Shown: piece after piece, positions 36,599-46,458 of the stretch | How positions within the stretch are numbered: the first letter of the stretch is position 1 | How the letters are laid out: each line of letters opens with the position of its first letter | DNA from: Arthrobacter sp. CAU 1506 | GTDB lineage: Bacteria; Actinomycetota; Actinomycetes; Actinomycetales; Micrococcaceae | Reading direction: 5' to 3' | Assembly: GCF_005047635.1 (NCBI RefSeq) | Contig: NZ_SUKC01000001.1 | Coordinates: forward strand, 372,001-436,000 | DNA length: 64,000 nt | Program-made: the position numbers and the translations under genes | The notes under the pieces: generated by a model | What the model was told of the DNA's origin: nothing | The model's input: the letters and a program-made list of their open reading frames with translations, nothing else | The model's database searches: none

Positions 36599-36671
36599 TA
36601 CCCCCGGTGGGACTCGAACCCACACTGGACCGATTTTAAGTCGGTTGTCTCTGCCATTGGACTACGGGGGC
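36599..36671 (-). tRNA. tRNA with UAA anticodon (Leu by codon, class I size)
   Basis: Cloverleaf read on the minus strand, 73 nt: acceptor GCCCCCG/CGGGGGT (first pair G-U), D-arm with 3 bp, anticodon stem ACCGA/TCGGT with loop CTTAAAA (anticodon TAA), 5-nt variable loop, T-arm GTGGG/CCCAC with TTCGAGT, and discriminator A. CCA is not encoded. UAA would read UUA (leucine), yet leucine tRNAs normally have a long variable arm, absent here. Isolated gene between livK and a GNAT gene. The RNA gene is well supported; its amino-acid identity is not. Confidence 0.85.
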
Positions 36672-36718
36672 GTGGCGTTCCTGCACCTATCTAGGGTACT
36701 GGATCGCCTGCTGCCGCC

Positions 36719-37219
36719 CTACAGGCGCCCAAAAGGCTCAGCGTAGGCAAAGGCCCCCGTAGGCGGCACTGATGCCAGCGGAAGCGCCATGAAGTTCTCG
36801 CCCCACGCTGGATTCGGCGCCTGGATGCCGGACTCGCTCGCGGGACGGTAGCCGAAGCGCGGATAGTAATCAGTGCTTCCGAGCAGCACGATGACGCTCT
36901 CCCCCGCGGCCTCGGCCCGCCGGCGCGTTTCGGCCAGCAGGGCAGCGCCGATGCCCGCACGTTGGCGGTCCGGTTCCACCGCGATCGGTCCCAGTCCGAG
37001 CGCGGGTGCCCCGTCAATCCAACCGCGGGTGCTGATGACCTGGCCAACGACGGTTCCCGCATCCTCGGCGACGAGGGAGAACTCCGGCAGGAACCCGTCG
37101 CAGGCGTACAACTCGGCCAGCAGTCGGGATTCAACGGGTTCGGAACCGTCACCGGCAGCGAAGGCCCGGGCCACGAGGTTGAGGACGGCAGGACGGTCCG
37201 CTGGTTGTTCTGTCCTCAT
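36719..37219 (-). CDS. GNAT-family N-acetyltransferase
   Basis: 166 aa. Acetyl-CoA-dependent acyltransferase with motif A LGPIAVEPDRQRAGIGAALL (R/Q-x-x-G-x-G/A) near residues 80-100 and a YYPRFGYRPA segment typical of the YhbS-like branch. The substrate is unknown. ATG 37219 is preferred; the frame has a TTG three codons earlier. Its 3' end is 48 bases from the tRNA gene. Confidence 0.88.
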   Translation of the reverse strand: MRTEQPADRPAVLNLVARAFAAGDGSEPVESRLLAELYACDGFLPEFSLVAEDAGTVVGQVISTRGWIDGAPALGLGPIAVEPDRQRAGIGAALLAETRRRAEAAGESVIVLLGSTDYYPRFGYRPASESGIQAPNPAWGENFMALPLASVPPTGAFAYAEPFGRL

Positions 37220-37338
37220 GAGCACCAAGACATTCTATGCCGCGGCCAGGCGGCAAAGCCGCAGACCCAAAGCAGCAGGCTTAAAACAGATGGCCCGACC
37301 ACCGCCGTGCGGTGGCCGGGCCTGCTGCCTTGCTGTGG

Positions 37339-38787
37339 CTAGCGGCCGGTGGAAGCGAGTTCCTTGTCCGACTCGGTGCCCTTGGTCTCTGCTGCGGGCT
37401 GGGGAGCTGCGGCGGCCTGCGGGCGCGGCTGCGGGGACGCGGCCTCGCGGAACTGGCGGTACGGAGTCTGCAGGTCAGCCAACCGCGTGGTGTCGCGGCC
37501 CAGGAAGATGGTCCAGAACCAGTTCGAGATCACGCGGATCTTGCGCTCCACGGTGGGCATGGCCAGTCCGTGGTAGCCGCGGTGGGCCATCCATGCCGGC
37601 CAGCCCTTGAGCTTGATGCCCATGATCTTGGCGACACCCTTGTTGAGGCCGAAGCCGGCAACAGCACCCAGGTTCTTGTGCTTGTACTGCTTGACGCTGC
37701 CCACACCCCAGCGGGCCGCATAGATGTTCTTGGCAAGCCGCTTGGCCTGGCGGATGGCGTGCTGGGCGTTCGGCACGCAGAAACCGCCCACTCCGCCGCC
37801 GGTCAGGTCCGGCACGGCGGCGACGTCGCCGGCGGTCCATGCGCCGTCGATCGGGCCGTTCTCGTCAACAATCCGGAGGGTGGCGTCGGCCTTGATCCGG
37901 CCGCGTTCATCCTGCGGGAAGCCAAAGCTGCGAGCCACCGGATTCGCCTGCACTCCGGCGGTCCACAGCAGGGTATCGGCCTCGAAAGTTTCGGCCGGAG
38001 TCTTGTCCGGCATGTTGATCAGTTCCAGCACGCCGCCCTCTGCCTTGGCCAGGGAGGTGTTGAGCATGACCTCGATGCCGCGGGAGCGCATGTGCTCGAC
38101 AACCCACTTGGCCTGCTCTTCGGTGACCTCGGGCATGATCCGGCCCATCGCCTCAACCAGCACGAAACGCAGGTCTTCCTGGCGCAGCCGAGCGTTCTTC
38201 CTGACCGCAGCGCGGGCCAGATCCTCGATTTCGGTCATCGCCTCGATGCCGGCAAAACCGCCGCCGACGCCAACAAACGTCAGGGCGCGGGTCCGCTCCG
38301 CCCCTGCCGGCAGCTGGGATGCGGTCTCGATCCGCTCCAGCACCTTGTTCCGCAGTTCCACGGCCTCTTCGATGGTCTTCAGGCCAATGCCGGCTTCGGC
38401 CAGCCCCGGGATCGGGAAGGTGCGGGTCACGGCGCCGGCGGCAACGACGACGTCGCGGTAGTCCAGTTCGAAGGCCTCGCCCGCTACGGGGGTGATGACG
38501 GCCTTCTTGGCGGCATGGTCGATGGAGGTGACCCGGCCGGTGATGAGTTCGGTGTCCTGCAGATGCTGGCGATGGTTGACCACGGCATGCCGGGCTTCGA
38601 TGCTGCCGGAAGCCACTTCGGGCAGGAACGGCTGGTAGGTCATGTAGGGCAGCGGATCCACCAACGTGACGATGCCGCCGTGCTGCTTTACCTTTTTCTG
38701 GAGCTTCAGCGCAACGTAGAGACCAACGTAGCCGCCGCCGACCACAAGGACGCGCGGGCGATCGGACAGAGCATCAGTGTTTGCCAT
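37339..38787 (-). CDS. ndh: type II NADH dehydrogenase (NDH-2)
   Basis: 482-aa peripheral membrane flavoprotein oxidising NADH and reducing menaquinone without proton pumping. FAD-binding VLVVGGGYVGLYVALK at the N-terminus, NADH-binding FVGVGGGFAGIEAM near 170, and WTAGVQANPVARSFG and AAVPDLTGGG in the C-terminal FAD part. A disordered Ala/Gln-rich tail of about 40 residues follows. ATG 38787 is used because GGAGGG lies just upstream. It shares the quinone pool with the SDH encoded at 58-61 kb. Confidence 0.93.
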   Translation of the reverse strand: MANTDALSDRPRVLVVGGGYVGLYVALKLQKKVKQHGGIVTLVDPLPYMTYQPFLPEVASGSIEARHAVVNHRQHLQDTELITGRVTSIDHAAKKAVITPVAGEAFELDYRDVVVAAGAVTRTFPIPGLAEAGIGLKTIEEAVELRNKVLERIETASQLPAGAERTRALTFVGVGGGFAGIEAMTEIEDLARAAVRKNARLRQEDLRFVLVEAMGRIMPEVTEEQAKWVVEHMRSRGIEVMLNTSLAKAEGGVLELINMPDKTPAETFEADTLLWTAGVQANPVARSFGFPQDERGRIKADATLRIVDENGPIDGAWTAGDVAAVPDLTGGGVGGFCVPNAQHAIRQAKRLAKNIYAARWGVGSVKQYKHKNLGAVAGFGLNKGVAKIMGIKLKGWPAWMAHRGYHGLAMPTVERKIRVISNWFWTIFLGRDTTRLADLQTPYRQFREAASPQPRPQAAAAPQPAAETKGTESDKELASTGR

Positions 38788-38844
38788 GCCCTCCAGTGTA
38801 GCGCCTTTTGTGAAAGTTTTCACGAAGTGGCCGGAGCCACAGTA

Positions 38845-40269
38845 TCAGCGCTTGGTCGGCTTCTGCTGGCCGTCGCGAATCGGCGGAATGAAGCCGGTGT
38901 CCGCTTCCTCGACGGCCTGCGCTCCGCGGGCAGCCCGGCGCGCCCGGACGGTCTGCACGGCGCCCAGCACCAGGACACCGGCAATCAGCGCGCCGAATGA
39001 GAAAACGAGGATGGCCGGCAGTACCGAGTTTTCGGTGCGCGGAGGAACTGCCACCGGCGTGGTCGGTTCCGGAATCTCCGGGGCCTGGGCCTTGGACTGC
39101 ACCGGAGACTGCGATTCCGGCGCCGCAACCTCGCCGCGGCGGTGCACGGTGATCCACTGGGCAATCGAACCCAGCGGGTTGGCTGATACCTCGGGGACTT
39201 CGGCGTTCAATGCCGCTTCAGCGTCCAGCAGACCGTAACCGTAGATCGGGTCATGTCCGGGTACGCCTGAGTCCTTGGCTGTGCTGATGATGCGGTTGAT
39301 GACCTGGGCGGCGCTCATGTCCGGGTATTTGGAGCGGATCAGTGCGGCCACGCCGGAGACCAGCGGGGTGGCACCGGACGTTCCGGACCAGTCGGCATAG
39401 AGCCCGCCGGGCAGCCCGCCGACCAGGTCCTCGGCCGGCGCCGCAACGCCAATGACGATGCTCTGGGCCGAGGCCTCCTGGCTGGCTTCGCCGTCGCGGT
39501 TAAGTCCGGCCACGGTTAGGACCCCCGGAATGGTGGCGGGAGCGCCCGACTGCTCGGTCCCTCCGGCGCGGTTTCCGGCGGCGGCAACCACCACCACGTC
39601 ATGCTGTTCGGCATAGAGGAATGCGGCGTCCCAGCTCTCCGGCCAGGAAGTGCTGGAACTGGTCAGCGACATGTTGATGACCTTGGCGCCGTTATCGACT
39701 GCCCAGCGGACGGCCGCGGGGATCTGCTCGTCGACACCGACGCCGGAAGGGTTCGGCGTCCCGAGCCAGGTTGAGGCGGTCAGGATCTGTGCCTTGGGCG
39801 CCACGCCGATCACGCCGTCGGTGCCGGCACCGATTCCCTTGTCCTTGGGATTGGGTTCTTTGTCCTTCTTCTTGTCATCTTTGTTGTCTTTGTCCGGGGC
39901 ATGTCCACGCCCGGCCAACAAGGTTGCCACCAGTGTGCCGTGCTCGGGCGTTTGTCCGATCCCGCGCTGACCGTCCGGATCGCCCGATCCGGAGACGTCC
40001 GTGCCGCCCGCCATGGCCCCTTTAAGGTCCGGATGGGTGCCATCGACGCCGCTGTCGATGACGGCGACCTTCACGCCTTCGCCCTGCGAGTCCTCCCAGG
40101 CGGCCCGGATCCCGTAGGAGTCCAGCCAGTATTGCTTGTCCCGGGTGGAGTCAGCCTGGGCCGGTCCTGCCAGTACCAGCGAGGCGAGCACTGCAATCGC
40201 CGACCCCAGCGAAAGGGCCTTCGCGGCGGACGAGCGCCTGCTTGGCCGTTCACTGTCGCGGTGGCGCAT
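38845..40269 (-). CDS. membrane-anchored S8 peptidase (mycosin-like)
   Basis: 474 aa. Signal peptide (to about residue 40, ending in GPAQA), a subtilase domain with Asp in VAVIDSGVDGTHPDL, His in TPEHGTLVATLLAG, Asn in AAAGN and Ser in SGTSGATPLVSG, then a Pro-rich linker and a C-terminal transmembrane helix (LPAILVFSFGALIAGVLVLG) with basic tail. This is the layout of type VII secretion mycosins, but no ESX genes are in view, so the link is untested. An unusual Asp/Lys run (DKDNKDDKKKDKEPNPK) interrupts the catalytic domain. ATG 40269 follows GAAGGGA. Confidence 0.88.
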   Translation of the reverse strand: MRHRDSERPSRRSSAAKALSLGSAIAVLASLVLAGPAQADSTRDKQYWLDSYGIRAAWEDSQGEGVKVAVIDSGVDGTHPDLKGAMAGGTDVSGSGDPDGQRGIGQTPEHGTLVATLLAGRGHAPDKDNKDDKKKDKEPNPKDKGIGAGTDGVIGVAPKAQILTASTWLGTPNPSGVGVDEQIPAAVRWAVDNGAKVINMSLTSSSTSWPESWDAAFLYAEQHDVVVVAAAGNRAGGTEQSGAPATIPGVLTVAGLNRDGEASQEASAQSIVIGVAAPAEDLVGGLPGGLYADWSGTSGATPLVSGVAALIRSKYPDMSAAQVINRIISTAKDSGVPGHDPIYGYGLLDAEAALNAEVPEVSANPLGSIAQWITVHRRGEVAAPESQSPVQSKAQAPEIPEPTTPVAVPPRTENSVLPAILVFSFGALIAGVLVLGAVQTVRARRAARGAQAVEEADTGFIPPIRDGQQKPTKR

Positions 40270-40296
40270 GGATGTCCCTTCGGTTGGCACAGCTGT

Positions 40297-41265
40297 CTAG
40301 GTTCCTGGGGCTTGCTGGGTGGGCAGCCGGCTGGCGGCACTCAGGGCGATTCCATCAAGAATATCGTGTTCGCTGGCTGTTGCGCCGTCCACCCGACCGG
40401 CGGTCAATGCCGTGAGCCGCCGTGACACGGTCCGCCAAATCAGCGCTCCGGCGCCAATGACGTCCACCCGCCCGGGGTGCATGTACGGTAGCGCAGCACG
40501 TTGTTGCCGCGTCATCTCCAGCAAGGAGGTGCAGGCCGCATCCAGCCGGTCCCCTTCCAGGCGAGCCCCGTGGATCTCTTCGGAACGGTACCGGTCCAAC
40601 TGCAGGGCGTGCGCGGTGATCGTGGTGACGGATCCGGCAACCCCTACCAGCCGGTCCACCTCCGCCAGCGGCACCTCGTCCAGCACGCGAGCCAGATGCT
40701 GTTCGGCGTCGGCCACGGCTTCGGCAATCTCCGCAGCAGTGGGCGGGTCTGAGCGCAGGTGCCGCTCGGTGAATCGGACGCAGCCCATGTCCGTGCTGAG
40801 CGCGGCCACCACTCCGTCGGCGGTGCCCAGCACAAACTCCGTGCTGCCGCCGCCGAGGTCGACCACCAGGACCTTTTCGCCCGGCGCCGGCGCCAGCACA
40901 CTGGAGGCGCCGGCGAAGGACAGTTCGGCCTCCTCGCGGCCGCTGATCACTTCAGGTTCCACACCGAGGCGGTCCCGGATACCGTCGACAAAAACCTGCC
41001 GGTTGACAGCGTCGCGGGTTGCCGAGGTGGCAACGAATCGCAGGCTTTCGACGCCCAGGCTGCGCAGTTGCTCTGCGTATTCTTCCGCCGCTGCGAACGT
41101 CCGGTCCAGCGCTTCGGGTGCCAGCGCTCCGGTGGCGTCGACGCCTTGCCCCAGCCGCACGATCTTCATCTCCCGGACCACGTCGCTGAGCCCGCTGTCC
41201 TGAACGTCGGCGATCAACAGGCGGATCGAGTTGGTTCCGCAATCGATGGCTCCGACCCGTGCCAC
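40297..41265 (-). CDS. exopolyphosphatase/GppA-family phosphatase
   Basis: 322 aa, ASKHA fold with AIDCGTNSIRLLIAD and VLVVDLGGGSTEFVLG (phosphate loops), GREEAELSFAG and SVTTITAHAL. It hydrolyses polyphosphate or pppGpp; the shorter length and context match the actinobacterial Ppx2-like proteins, and activity cannot be decided here. GTG 41265 shares a base with the DUF501 stop, so the two are coupled. Confidence 0.9.
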   Translation of the reverse strand: MARVGAIDCGTNSIRLLIADVQDSGLSDVVREMKIVRLGQGVDATGALAPEALDRTFAAAEEYAEQLRSLGVESLRFVATSATRDAVNRQVFVDGIRDRLGVEPEVISGREEAELSFAGASSVLAPAPGEKVLVVDLGGGSTEFVLGTADGVVAALSTDMGCVRFTERHLRSDPPTAAEIAEAVADAEQHLARVLDEVPLAEVDRLVGVAGSVTTITAHALQLDRYRSEEIHGARLEGDRLDAACTSLLEMTRQQRAALPYMHPGRVDVIGAGALIWRTVSRRLTALTAGRVDGATASEHDILDGIALSAASRLPTQQAPGT

Positions 41266-41963
41266 TAGGAGATCACTCCACCGGCTGGCGTCTGCGGAGC
41301 TCCGGCGTCGTCGCCGTCGGAGGATTCTTTGCTGACGGAACGCCGGGCCTTCTTGGCGGCCAGCTCGTGGGCGGACAGGCCCTGCGTCCGGGTATGCCGG
41401 CTCAGGTCGCGGGCGGGCGCGGCACCTTCAACGTCCCAGGCGCCGGCGCAATAGCAGCGGTCGGCCGTCCACCACTCCGCGATGCCCTCTAGCGCCTCGT
41501 CGCCCAGCGGATTCACGCCCGGGCCCGCGGCCAGCGAATGGCCCACCAGCACGTGTAGGCACTTGACCCGGGTGGGCATACCGCCGGCCGACACACCAGC
41601 GATTTCCGGCACGTCCCCGATACCGGCCCGGTGGCCCACCTCGTCGCGCGCGGCCAGGTACTGCTCATGGGCGCGCCGGTACGCGACGGCCAGTTCAGCA
41701 TCGCTCTCCAGCCGCTCGGTCATTTCCGTCATCACCCCGGCCGCTTCCAGTCGGGACACCGCGGCAGTAATGACCGGGTGGGTCAGGTAGTAGGTGGTGG
41801 GGAACGGGATGCCGTTGCCCAACCGCGGTGCGGTCGTGGCGACGAGCGGGTTTCCGCAGACGCAACGTGCGCCGATTTCCACGACGTCCCGTACCGGCCT
41901 GCCGAGCTGGCGGCTTAGCGTGTCGAGGTCTTCGGGGGTGGGTGTACGCTGAGCGGTGTTCAT
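41265..41963 (-). CDS. DUF501 family protein
   Basis: 232 aa, soluble, of unknown function. Recognisable from LGRPVRDVVEIGARCVCGNP, TAPRLGNGIPFPTTYYLTHP and AGVSAGGMPTRVKCLHVLVG. The paired Cys and His residues (CVCG, C-LH, CYCAGAW) suggest metal or disulphide potential. It lies between an FtsB/DivIC gene and ppx in a cluster conserved across actinobacteria. C-terminal tail is disordered. Confidence 0.85.
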   Translation of the reverse strand: MNTAQRTPTPEDLDTLSRQLGRPVRDVVEIGARCVCGNPLVATTAPRLGNGIPFPTTYYLTHPVITAAVSRLEAAGVMTEMTERLESDAELAVAYRRAHEQYLAARDEVGHRAGIGDVPEIAGVSAGGMPTRVKCLHVLVGHSLAAGPGVNPLGDEALEGIAEWWTADRCYCAGAWDVEGAAPARDLSRHTRTQGLSAHELAAKKARRSVSKESSDGDDAGAPQTPAGGVIS

Positions 41964-42037
41964 GGCTCAGTCCTTCCTGGCGCTGCGGTTGGTCTGGCAG
42001 CATGCCGTGTGATCCGGCAGCGGTGGCTGGCGGGATG

Positions 42038-42835
42038 TTAGTCGGCGGCGGGCGCGTCGGTGGCGGCCCGGGTCATCGAGTTCCACAGTGCGTCGACCCA
42101 CGGCAAATCCTCGGGAGCCGTGGCGGATGCGTGTTCGTCCGACTCACCCAGTCCTTCCGCGCCGGTGACCATGTACCGCTTCTCCCCCGGCATTACATAG
42201 AATATGCGATCCCGCGCCTGCTGTTTGATATAGGCCGGGTCGTCCCAACGGGCCAGCTCCTTGGTCAACTGCTCGTTGGAGTCCTTCTTGGCGGCGATGT
42301 CCTCCTGCAGGGCCGCCAGTTCCGCCCGCTGCTCAATGAAAACCCGCACCGACGGTGCCAGCAGCACCGTGATCGAGACCAGGACCACCGCCAGCGCCAG
42401 CAGTCGGCCGGAGAAGGCTTTGGCCGGGACCGGGACGGCATCGGCAGGCGCTTCCCGGGCAGGTTCGCGGGGTTCCCGGGCAGGTTCGCGGGGTTCCCGG
42501 CGCATGGCCGGTTCTTCCGGCTGCCTGATTCCCCCGGACAGCTGCCGGCGTTCGGCGGCGCGGGCTTCCGAGGGCGCCGGCTTCGGCTTCGCCGGTGGCT
42601 TCGGTCTCCGGCGCTGGCCCGCCTCCGGGGTGCTCGGGGAGCCGGCGGCAGTCCGGTCCCCCGGCGCGCGGTTCACCGGCGCAGGAGACGTCCGGCCGAA
42701 GTCGGCCCGGATGACTTTTCCGGTCTCTGGTTCCCTGCCGCCGGTGTCCGTTCCGGCCCCCTGTCCGCCGCCCTGCGCAGGCCCGCTGCCGGCCGGACGG
42801 CCAGCCCGCGGCATGTTGGGGCGTCGGGTGGACAT
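42038..42835 (-). CDS. FtsB/DivIC-family septum formation initiator protein
   Basis: 265 aa. A long disordered, Pro/Arg/Glu-rich N-terminus (about 130 residues) contains a repeated REPAREP segment derived from a 21-bp duplication. Then one transmembrane helix (LLALAVVLVSITVLLAPSV) and a coiled coil (FIEQRAELAALQEDIAAKKD), followed by the typical KQQARDRIFYVMPGEKRYMV end. It belongs to the divisome and links FtsQ and FtsL. It lies upstream of DUF501 and downstream of enolase. Confidence 0.9.
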   Translation of the reverse strand: MSTRRPNMPRAGRPAGSGPAQGGGQGAGTDTGGREPETGKVIRADFGRTSPAPVNRAPGDRTAAGSPSTPEAGQRRRPKPPAKPKPAPSEARAAERRQLSGGIRQPEEPAMRREPREPAREPREPAREAPADAVPVPAKAFSGRLLALAVVLVSITVLLAPSVRVFIEQRAELAALQEDIAAKKDSNEQLTKELARWDDPAYIKQQARDRIFYVMPGEKRYMVTGAEGLGESDEHASATAPEDLPWVDALWNSMTRAATDAPAAD

Positions 42836-42923
42836 GGGGGCTCCTCACCGTGGTTGTCGTGCGGGGGCCGGCGTCGGCTGACGGCCGGTCCCCGCTTAAG
42901 ACATTACCGAGGGTTGGGCCGAA

Positions 42924-44294
<1,371 letters not shown>

Positions 44295-45245
44295 TCAGCC
44301 GGTGGAGTTTTCTTCCGTTACGCGCTGCTGGAATCGCCGGACTGCGGCCCGGAGGGCCTGCTCCGGGTCCACGCCTGCCTCTGCAGCGCGGCGGACGACG
44401 GCGAACAGCGCCTCGCCGACCTCGGCTTCCCCCGGTGATCGGCCAAGGCCCTCAAAGGCCGCGCGGAGTTCCTCTGGCAGATGCGGTCCCTTCGCGGCAG
44501 GGTCGGCGTTGTGGCGCACCGGCTGCGTCTCCACGCGGCGCTGCGCGCCTTGGTCGACGATCGAGGGGCGGGACTCAGCGCTTTGGTCGACGACCGAGGG
44601 GCAGTGCTGGACGCTTTGGTCGCCGACCGACGGCTGGTGCTGGGCGCCTTGGTCGACGACCGAGGGGCGGGACTCAGCGCTTTGGTCGACGACCGAGGAG
44701 CGGCGTGCCCGGTCCAGGGATTTAGCCGCCAGGGTCAGTGCCGGCAGCGACGTCGGCACGCCGTCGAACGGAGTGCTGCGCTCCGGCTTCTCTGCGGCCT
44801 TGACCGCGTCATAGCTGGCCACGATCTCGGCGATGGTCTCCGGGAACGTCTCCTGCAGGGACCCGTCCGGCCGGAAAACGTGCCGGTTCCGCCGGATGAG
44901 TTTGGCGGTCAGTGCGGCAGCCACGGCGTCGAAATCAAAATGCCCGCGTTCTTCCTGCAACCGGGCATGCAGCAGCACCTGGAACAGCACGTCGGCCAGT
45001 TCGCCCCTGAGTTCGGCGACGTCGGCCGGGCCGGTGTGGCCCGTTTCGATCGCCTCGGCCAGCTCGTGCGCCTCTTCGACCAGGTACTCGATCAGCGATT
45101 CATGCGTCAGCGCGGCAGTCCACAAGCAGTGGTCGCGCAGTTGCGCGACCACCTCGAGCAGCCGCGGAACCGCCCAGCCCGGGCCGGGCTCCGCCGTCGT
45201 GCTGTCCCGGCGCCGTCCGGGTGATGGAGGAACGGAGTCGGGCAT
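44295..45245 (-). CDS. mazG: MazG nucleotide pyrophosphohydrolase with in-frame tandem repeats
   Basis: Hydrolyses noncanonical NTPs to NMP. The N-terminal MazG domain is recognisable: YLVEEAHELAEAIE, ELRGELADVLFQVLLHARLQ (first 20 residues) and the Glu/Asp metal set. The C-terminal part resembles a degenerate second domain (EELRAAFEGLGRSPGEAEVG). Between them lies an 11-aa repeat (PSVVDQSAESR and variants), about five copies, from a 33-bp DNA repeat. It probably lacks catalytic consequences but is an odd insertion. ATG 45245 is seven bases from the add stop, and the operon continues to eno. Confidence 0.9.
   Translation of the reverse strand: MPDSVPPSPGRRRDSTTAEPGPGWAVPRLLEVVAQLRDHCLWTAALTHESLIEYLVEEAHELAEAIETGHTGPADVAELRGELADVLFQVLLHARLQEERGHFDFDAVAAALTAKLIRRNRHVFRPDGSLQETFPETIAEIVASYDAVKAAEKPERSTPFDGVPTSLPALTLAAKSLDRARRSSVVDQSAESRPSVVDQGAQHQPSVGDQSVQHCPSVVDQSAESRPSIVDQGAQRRVETQPVRHNADPAAKGPHLPEELRAAFEGLGRSPGEAEVGEALFAVVRRAAEAGVDPEQALRAAVRRFQQRVTEENSTG
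44547..44711. repeat. 33-bp tandem repeat inside mazG
   Basis: Units begin at 44547, 44580, 44613, 44646 and 44679 (last partial). Units 1 and 4 differ by one base. Period 33 keeps the frame, coding an 11-residue repeat in MazG. Confidence 0.95.
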
Positions 45246-45252
45246 GGTCCCG

Positions 45253-46398
45253 TCAGTCCAGCTGGCTGCGGAAGCCCTCGGCGATGAACTCGACCAGTGC
45301 CTCGCGCTCTTCCAGCGGCAGGAAGGCGGCTTCTGCGGCGTTGAGCGTGATCTCCAACAGGTCGTCCAGATCGTAATCGAAGGTCTCCACCAGCAACTCG
45401 TACTCGTCCGAGAGCGTTACCCCGCTCATCAGACGGTTGTCCGTGTTGATCGTGACCTTGAACCCGGTCTGGTACAGCAGGTCGAACGGATGGGCCTCGA
45501 TGCCTTCGCCGAAGACGGCGATGGCTCCGGTCTGGAGGTTGGACGACGGGCTGCACTCCAGCGGGATGCCGCGGTCGCGGACCCAGCTGGCGACGCGGCC
45601 CAGGGTGACCATACCGACCTCTTCGCCGTCTTCCTCGTCCGGGCCGAAGTCCACGGTGATGTCCTCGGCGATCCGCACGCCGTGGCCCAGCCGCAGTGCA
45701 CGGCCGCTGACCAGGGCATCCGCGATGCTGTCCACTCCGGCCGCCTCGCCCGCGTGGACGGTGACCGGGAACTGGTGTTCGGCCAAGTAGGTGAAGGCGT
45801 CCTTGAAGCGCGAGGCCGGGAAGCCGTCTTCGGCACCGGCGATGTCGAAGCCGACGGCGCCGCGGTCGCGGTGGCGGATGGCGAGTTCGGCGATCTCCTG
45901 TGAACGGTCGGCGTGCCGCATGGCGGTGATCAGCTGTCCCACCTGGATGGGCCGTCCGCTGGCCTCGACCGCGTCCACGCCCGCTTCCAGTCCGGCCTGG
46001 ACGGCTTCCACCGCTTCGTCCAAGGTCAGGCCCTTGGCCAGGTGCTGCTCCGGCGCCCAGCGGACCTCTCCGTACACGACGCCGTCGTCGGCCAGATCTT
46101 CGACGAATTCCTGTGCCACCCGGAACAGGCCTTCCTTGGTCTGCATGACGGCAACCGTGTGATCGAAGGTTTCCAGGTAGCGGACCAGCGAACCGGAGTC
46201 TGCCGACTCGCGGAACCACTCGCCCAGGGCCACCGGATCGGTGGAGGGCAGTTCGTGGCCCACGGCCGCGGCCAGTTCGATGATCGTGGCCGGACGCAAA
46301 CCGCCGTCCAGGTGGTCGTGCAGAGATACCTTCGGCAGGCTGCGGATGTCGATGTCCATGTCGGCTGCGGTGTCTTCGGAGTAATCAGGCTCAGTCAC
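45253..46398 (-). CDS. add: adenosine deaminase
   Basis: Deaminates adenosine or deoxyadenosine to inosine. The 381-aa TIM-barrel protein has the metal motif LHDHLDGG, the His in VTVHAGEAAG, the Glu/His of LRLGHGVRIAED and the late Asp pair in TINTDNRLMS. GTG 46398 is preferred because AAGGTGG lies just upstream; other GTG codons lie three codons before. It is followed by mazG in the same operon and with cdd and deoA makes a nucleoside-salvage set. Confidence 0.95.
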   Translation of the reverse strand: MTEPDYSEDTAADMDIDIRSLPKVSLHDHLDGGLRPATIIELAAAVGHELPSTDPVALGEWFRESADSGSLVRYLETFDHTVAVMQTKEGLFRVAQEFVEDLADDGVVYGEVRWAPEQHLAKGLTLDEAVEAVQAGLEAGVDAVEASGRPIQVGQLITAMRHADRSQEIAELAIRHRDRGAVGFDIAGAEDGFPASRFKDAFTYLAEHQFPVTVHAGEAAGVDSIADALVSGRALRLGHGVRIAEDITVDFGPDEEDGEEVGMVTLGRVASWVRDRGIPLECSPSSNLQTGAIAVFGEGIEAHPFDLLYQTGFKVTINTDNRLMSGVTLSDEYELLVETFDYDLDDLLEITLNAAEAAFLPLEEREALVEFIAEGFRSQLD

Positions 46399-46458
46399 AC
46401 GCACCACCTTACGCGAGCACGTGGCCTGCCTGAACCGGCACGCCTGCTGCGGGCCGGT

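Noticed and set aside
44547-44711. Repeat in mazG as a frameshift or assembly error
   Set aside because: The period is a multiple of three and the frame continues cleanly on both sides.
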